The notes under the pieces are model-generated. The model was not told where the DNA came from. It saw only the letters and a program-made list of their open reading frames with translations, and ran no database searches. This document shows, piece after piece, positions 61,043-64,000 of a DNA stretch of 64,000 bases (positions are counted from its first letter, which is position 1; every line of letters starts with the position of its first letter). Source of the stretch: Allolobophora icterica (taxonomy: Eukaryota > Annelida > Clitellata > Crassiclitellata > Lumbricidae); contig OY744605.1 in NCBI GenBank assembly GCA_963556255.1, positions 746,352 through 810,351 on the forward strand. The letters run 5' to 3'. The position numbers and the translations under genes were made by a program.

Positions 61043-61370
61043 GGGGGCCCGTAGAATAATGGATTACACACTGGCGCGAAGAGCCGAAGGTACCAAGATT
61101 GAACCCCATAGATCTCCGTAAGGTTTTTTCAGCCTTCCACTCGCTAGGTGGCGGTGGTTAAATGAAAAGTAGGCCATGTTGGCGCCGTGTGGCTGCCGCT
61201 TAAATACAGTTACATTTGACTCCTGTAAAACTGTTATCATGTGCTTCTATTGTATACAACATGTATGTAAGGCGCCCTGTGTGACTGCCGTTTCTCCTAT
61301 ATGTGTGTTTACTGTACAGCGCAGTGCATTTGCAGGCGCTTAATTAAAGAACAGATTATTATTATTATTC
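61043..61370 (+). mobile_element. tRNA-derived SINE, + orientation
   Basis: Begins GGGGGCCCGTAGAATAATGG, has the tRNA-like boxes (ACACTGGCGCGAAG, AAGATTGAACCCC), the same body as 9729-10112 and ends GGCGCTTAATTAAAGAACAG followed by (ATT)n. Confidence 0.78.
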
Positions 61371-61690
61371 TGTCCAGTTTCATGTGGCCCAGCTCCTGGA
61401 GACTTGCTCCGCACCATTCTTCAATGTCATCTGTCCATTCCCTGTTAGGTCTTCCTCTTCTGTTTGTGCCTTCCATTATTCCATAAACCAAAGTTTCAAT
61501 TTTTCTGTCCCCCTTCATTGTGCAGATATGTCCAAACAGCCCGAGCTTTATCCAGAAAACGTTTGCTTGAGATTCTAGGTCAGACTGATTTTTCTGTATA
61601 ATTCCTCATTGCTGATATTCTGCATCCGTGCTATTCTGAGGATCTTATGATAGGTTTTTCATTCAAATGCTAACACTCTTATACACATAA
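61365..61690 (-). mobile_element. Non-LTR retrotransposon fragment
   Basis: Reads MKGDRKIETLVYGIMEGTNR then RGRPNREWTDDIEEWCGASL, and further upstream RIARMQNISNEELYRKI. This is the segment after the RT in several invertebrate LINEs (GRP...W.DD+..W.G.SL). Directly abuts the (ATT)n tail of the SINE. Confidence 0.7.
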
Positions 61691-61719
61691 AAACTGGCAT
61701 ATATATACACACATATCTA

Positions 61720-61870
61720 TACATTATTCTATTCTCTCAGGTAACGTCTCTTCCTCTTTTACCTTTCTTAAAACTTGCTTTTTCTCTTGGGGTCTCTCGC
61801 ACTGGGAGCACTTCTGAATGGCCCTCCCGCTAGATGCGCTTTATAAATATCCAAATACAATACAATACAA
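61720..61870 (+). mobile_element. LINE 3'-end relic with (AATAC)n tail
   Basis: Degenerate C-terminal frame followed by GATGCGCTTTATAAATATCC and AAATACAATACAATACAATA, the layout of a CR1/L2-like 3' end. Confidence 0.5.
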
Positions 61871-62045
61871 TATAGTTTCCTTAAATGCGAATTTGTCCGT
61901 CGTAGGACGCTACATCACAAACGCTTTCTGTTCTATTGTGAAACCGTTTGTGACGTCAGTACTGCCGTCTTGACGATGGCGGTCTTGATCAGAGCATTTT
62001 AACCAACGTCGTAATATGACGGGATAATACACTAGTTTATATATA

Positions 62046-62335
62046 GTTCTCAATAGTGTAGTGATTAGCGTGGTGGACCGCCAATCGAGAGGTTGAGGTT
62101 TCAAATCCCCGTCAGGGCAGACACTTGGTTCAAGATTTCTGTTGAACCTGTGCCCCTAGCCAACTCGGCTATAATGAGTACACTGATCGCACACGGTCAG
62201 TGGGAAAATGAGACGGTGAGGGAGAGGATTGGTTGAGGCTAAAAAAATGAAGTCGCCAACAGTTCATAGCTATGGTTGCCTCAGGGCTAGCTTAAAGGAC
62301 TGCTCTTCTTATATGGGTAAAATAATCATTTGGAT
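62046..62335 (+). mobile_element. tRNA-derived SINE (second family)
   Basis: TAGTGTAGTGATTAGCGTGG (A-box region) and GAGGTTTCAAATCCCCG (B box) at tRNA-like spacing, followed by a body of about 220 bp. A single copy in this window, so the 3' boundary is approximate. Confidence 0.55.
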
Positions 62336-62379
62336 TTAATTTTTTGACATATGTATGTGTAAACATGTATATATATATA

Positions 62380-63166
62380 CACTGTGTCCCGATGAAAAGT
62401 GGACCCCAGGAAAAAGTGTCATAACTCGGTCAAAAGTTTTAGTAATTGCCTGAAATTTTAAACACAACAACAGTAGCCACATTACCACCAAATCGTAACG
62501 CCGTTTGGAAATGTTAGTGAGTTTGTGAAGTTTATGAACGTTTGAGATGCAGTAGTGAAAAGTGGAAATTTCCAACATACAAGAGCCATAAGGAAGTGAA
62601 GTTCAGCTACAGCTGGTGTTCAAAATGTCCTCCTTGTTCACGGACACACGACCATAGACGTGGAGGCCACTGTTTGAAGGCCCGGTCGATGATCACGTGG
62701 TCAAACAGCTGCCACTCTTCAATCAGGTGATCGACGTCACGAATCGGGAACGATAAACGCGCTCCTTCAGTACACTCCAGATTTGATAGTCAACTGGATT
62801 GAGGTCTGGACTGTTGGGCGACCTCAGCTGCGGTGATATGAAGTCGGGTGTCTCCCGGGACAGCACAGCAATGGACTCACGTGCTCGATGCGCAGGGGCA
62901 CTGTCTTGTTGAATGTGAAGTAGCCGACCGATGAAAAGTAGACCCTAAACGTTTGTCAAAAATTTGTATGTTGGAAATTTCCCCTTTTCAGTACTGCATC
63001 TCAAACGTTCATAAACTAGACAAACTCACCAACATTTCCAAACGGCGTTAGGATTTGGTGGTAATATGGCTAATGTTGTTGTTTTTAAAATTTCAGGCAA
63101 ATGCTAAATGCTTTGACCGAGTTATGACACTTTTTCTTGGGGTCTACTTTTCATCGGGACACAGTG
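62380..63166 (-). mobile_element. mariner-type element with long inverted repeats
   Basis: Ends CACTGTGTCCCGATGAAAAG; the inverted similarity extends about 190 bp on each side (to about 62575 and 62960) with small indels. TA flanks both ends. The minus-strand core (62640-62920) encodes QQDSAPAHRARESIAVLSRE, SPNSPDLNPVDYQIW and ends VNKEDILNTS, the C-terminal half of a mariner transposase with stops. The N-terminal half is absent. Confidence 0.85.
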
Positions 63167-63239
63167 TATATATATATATATAAACATGTATATGGTTTTT
63201 TAATAAACATGTAATATATATGTATAGGAATATGTAAAT

Positions 63240-64000
63240 TCTTGACCTTTTTTCAGACAAATGGTCAGTTTCTTTTCATTGACAAATTCCTCCATCCAAA
63301 TTCTACACGTCCTATCATGGACTACTTTCTGTCAACTGCGTAACAAAACCGGTCTTGACAACATTCCTACTTGGTTTCTAAAGAGTGCTTTGATGTCCTG
63401 GGTCTGTAATACTGTAATACATGTCCTGTAACATATATTACACTGATTATCAATATGCACGAGGGATGCCTTCCATCTGCATTTGCTCAGTCATAGTTCA
63501 TCCTCTGCTTAAGAAACCTTCTCTTGTCTCTCAAATTACAGGCCAATCTCAACCTTGAATTTTACATTTAAAATCCTTGAACGCATGCAAACTCATCTAT
63601 CATCAAACTCATCTCCCGTTTTCAGACTGCATATCCTAAGTTTCACTCAACGAAATCCGCACTTCTTACTGTTCATAATGACATTGTATGTTCAGTGGAC
63701 AGGGTAAGGTAACAGCACTTGTTCTACATGACTTGTGTGTTACATTTACTACTTCTTCATCGTCTCAAGCACTGCTTTGGGATATCTGGTCCTGCACTAA
63801 ATTGGTTTATTACTTACCTTAGTCCATGCACTCAGTGTATTTAAATGGTAATTATTCATCTGGGACTTGGTTGGCATGTGGTGTTCCACAGGGTTTTGTG
63901 CTTGGTCCTCTTTTGTTTACATTTCATACCACTAGGCACAGTGCTGGAAAATGATTCGCTGGGCTATCATTTCTATGCTGGTGATACTAAAATCTACATT
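63240..64000 (+). pseudogene. Degenerate LINE reverse transcriptase, running off the window
   Basis: In shifting frames: FQTAYPKFHSTKSALLTVHN DIV, LVLHDL, FGISGPALNWF, CGVPQGFVLGPLLFTFHTT and LGYHFYAGDTKIYI (the usual YADDT read as YAGDT). These are consecutive RT motifs of a CR1/L2-type element. Many stops and frameshifts. Continues beyond 64000. Confidence 0.8.

Overview
The window is eukaryotic nuclear DNA from an animal, most likely an aquatic invertebrate. Evidence: spliced exons of a metazoan homeodomain-interacting protein kinase (HIPK), long microsatellites, tRNA-derived SINEs, non-LTR retrotransposons, and hAT, mariner, PIF/Harbinger-like and Academ-like DNA transposons. I cannot name the species.

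1-15 kb: on the + strand, eleven exons of one HIPK gene (about 1794-14951) with introns filled by repeats. The exon after the N-terminal exon starts at kinase subdomain VIII; the kinase N-lobe and catalytic loop (about 190 residues) are absent and a 24/48-bp minisatellite fills the interval. The remaining exons carry a 2-nt insertion, an in-frame TGA, a 1-nt insertion and a phase clash. The locus is therefore either a decayed gene or a badly assembled one. A 36-bp minisatellite at 8253-9200 is built from the exon 4/intron junction and multiplies its 5' splice site.

15-22 kb: intergenic or intronic DNA with non-autonomous DNA transposons: a MITE at 15097-15566, a hAT relic at 17108-18094, a palindromic mariner-type MITE at 18536-18711 and a mariner deletion derivative at 20489-21288.

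22.1-52.35 kb: a near-identical tandem triplication with a period of about 10.56 kb. Each unit contains (i) part of a tandem array of symmetric small exons, (ii) a SINE, (iii) a 5.5-7.1 kb DNA transposon with perfect 26-bp terminal inverted repeats, encoding on the minus strand a Cys-rich zinc-binding region, a presumed transposase core, a FEN1/XPG-like nuclease domain and a CXC domain (Academ superfamily, XPG-bearing type), and (iv) two reverse-transcriptase fragments around an (ATT)n tract. Copy 1 carries a second hAT. Copies 1 and 2 share a hAT nested in the Academ gene, and copy 3 keeps the empty site. Copies 2 and 3 share a 760-bp internal patch that makes a chimeric ORF. The middle copy is 3-like on the left and 1-like on the right, which is the expected product of unequal crossing-over between two diverged copies.

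52.35-64 kb: a split duplication, a 128-bp near-perfect palindrome, a non-LTR retrotransposon with an intact endonuclease/RT ORF lying inside a (CATA)n tract (54836-58310), a 70-bp minisatellite, LINE and SINE fragments, a mariner with long inverted repeats, and a LINE RT relic running off the window end. Apart from HIPK and the small exon array, the coding sequence I can recognise is of transposon origin.
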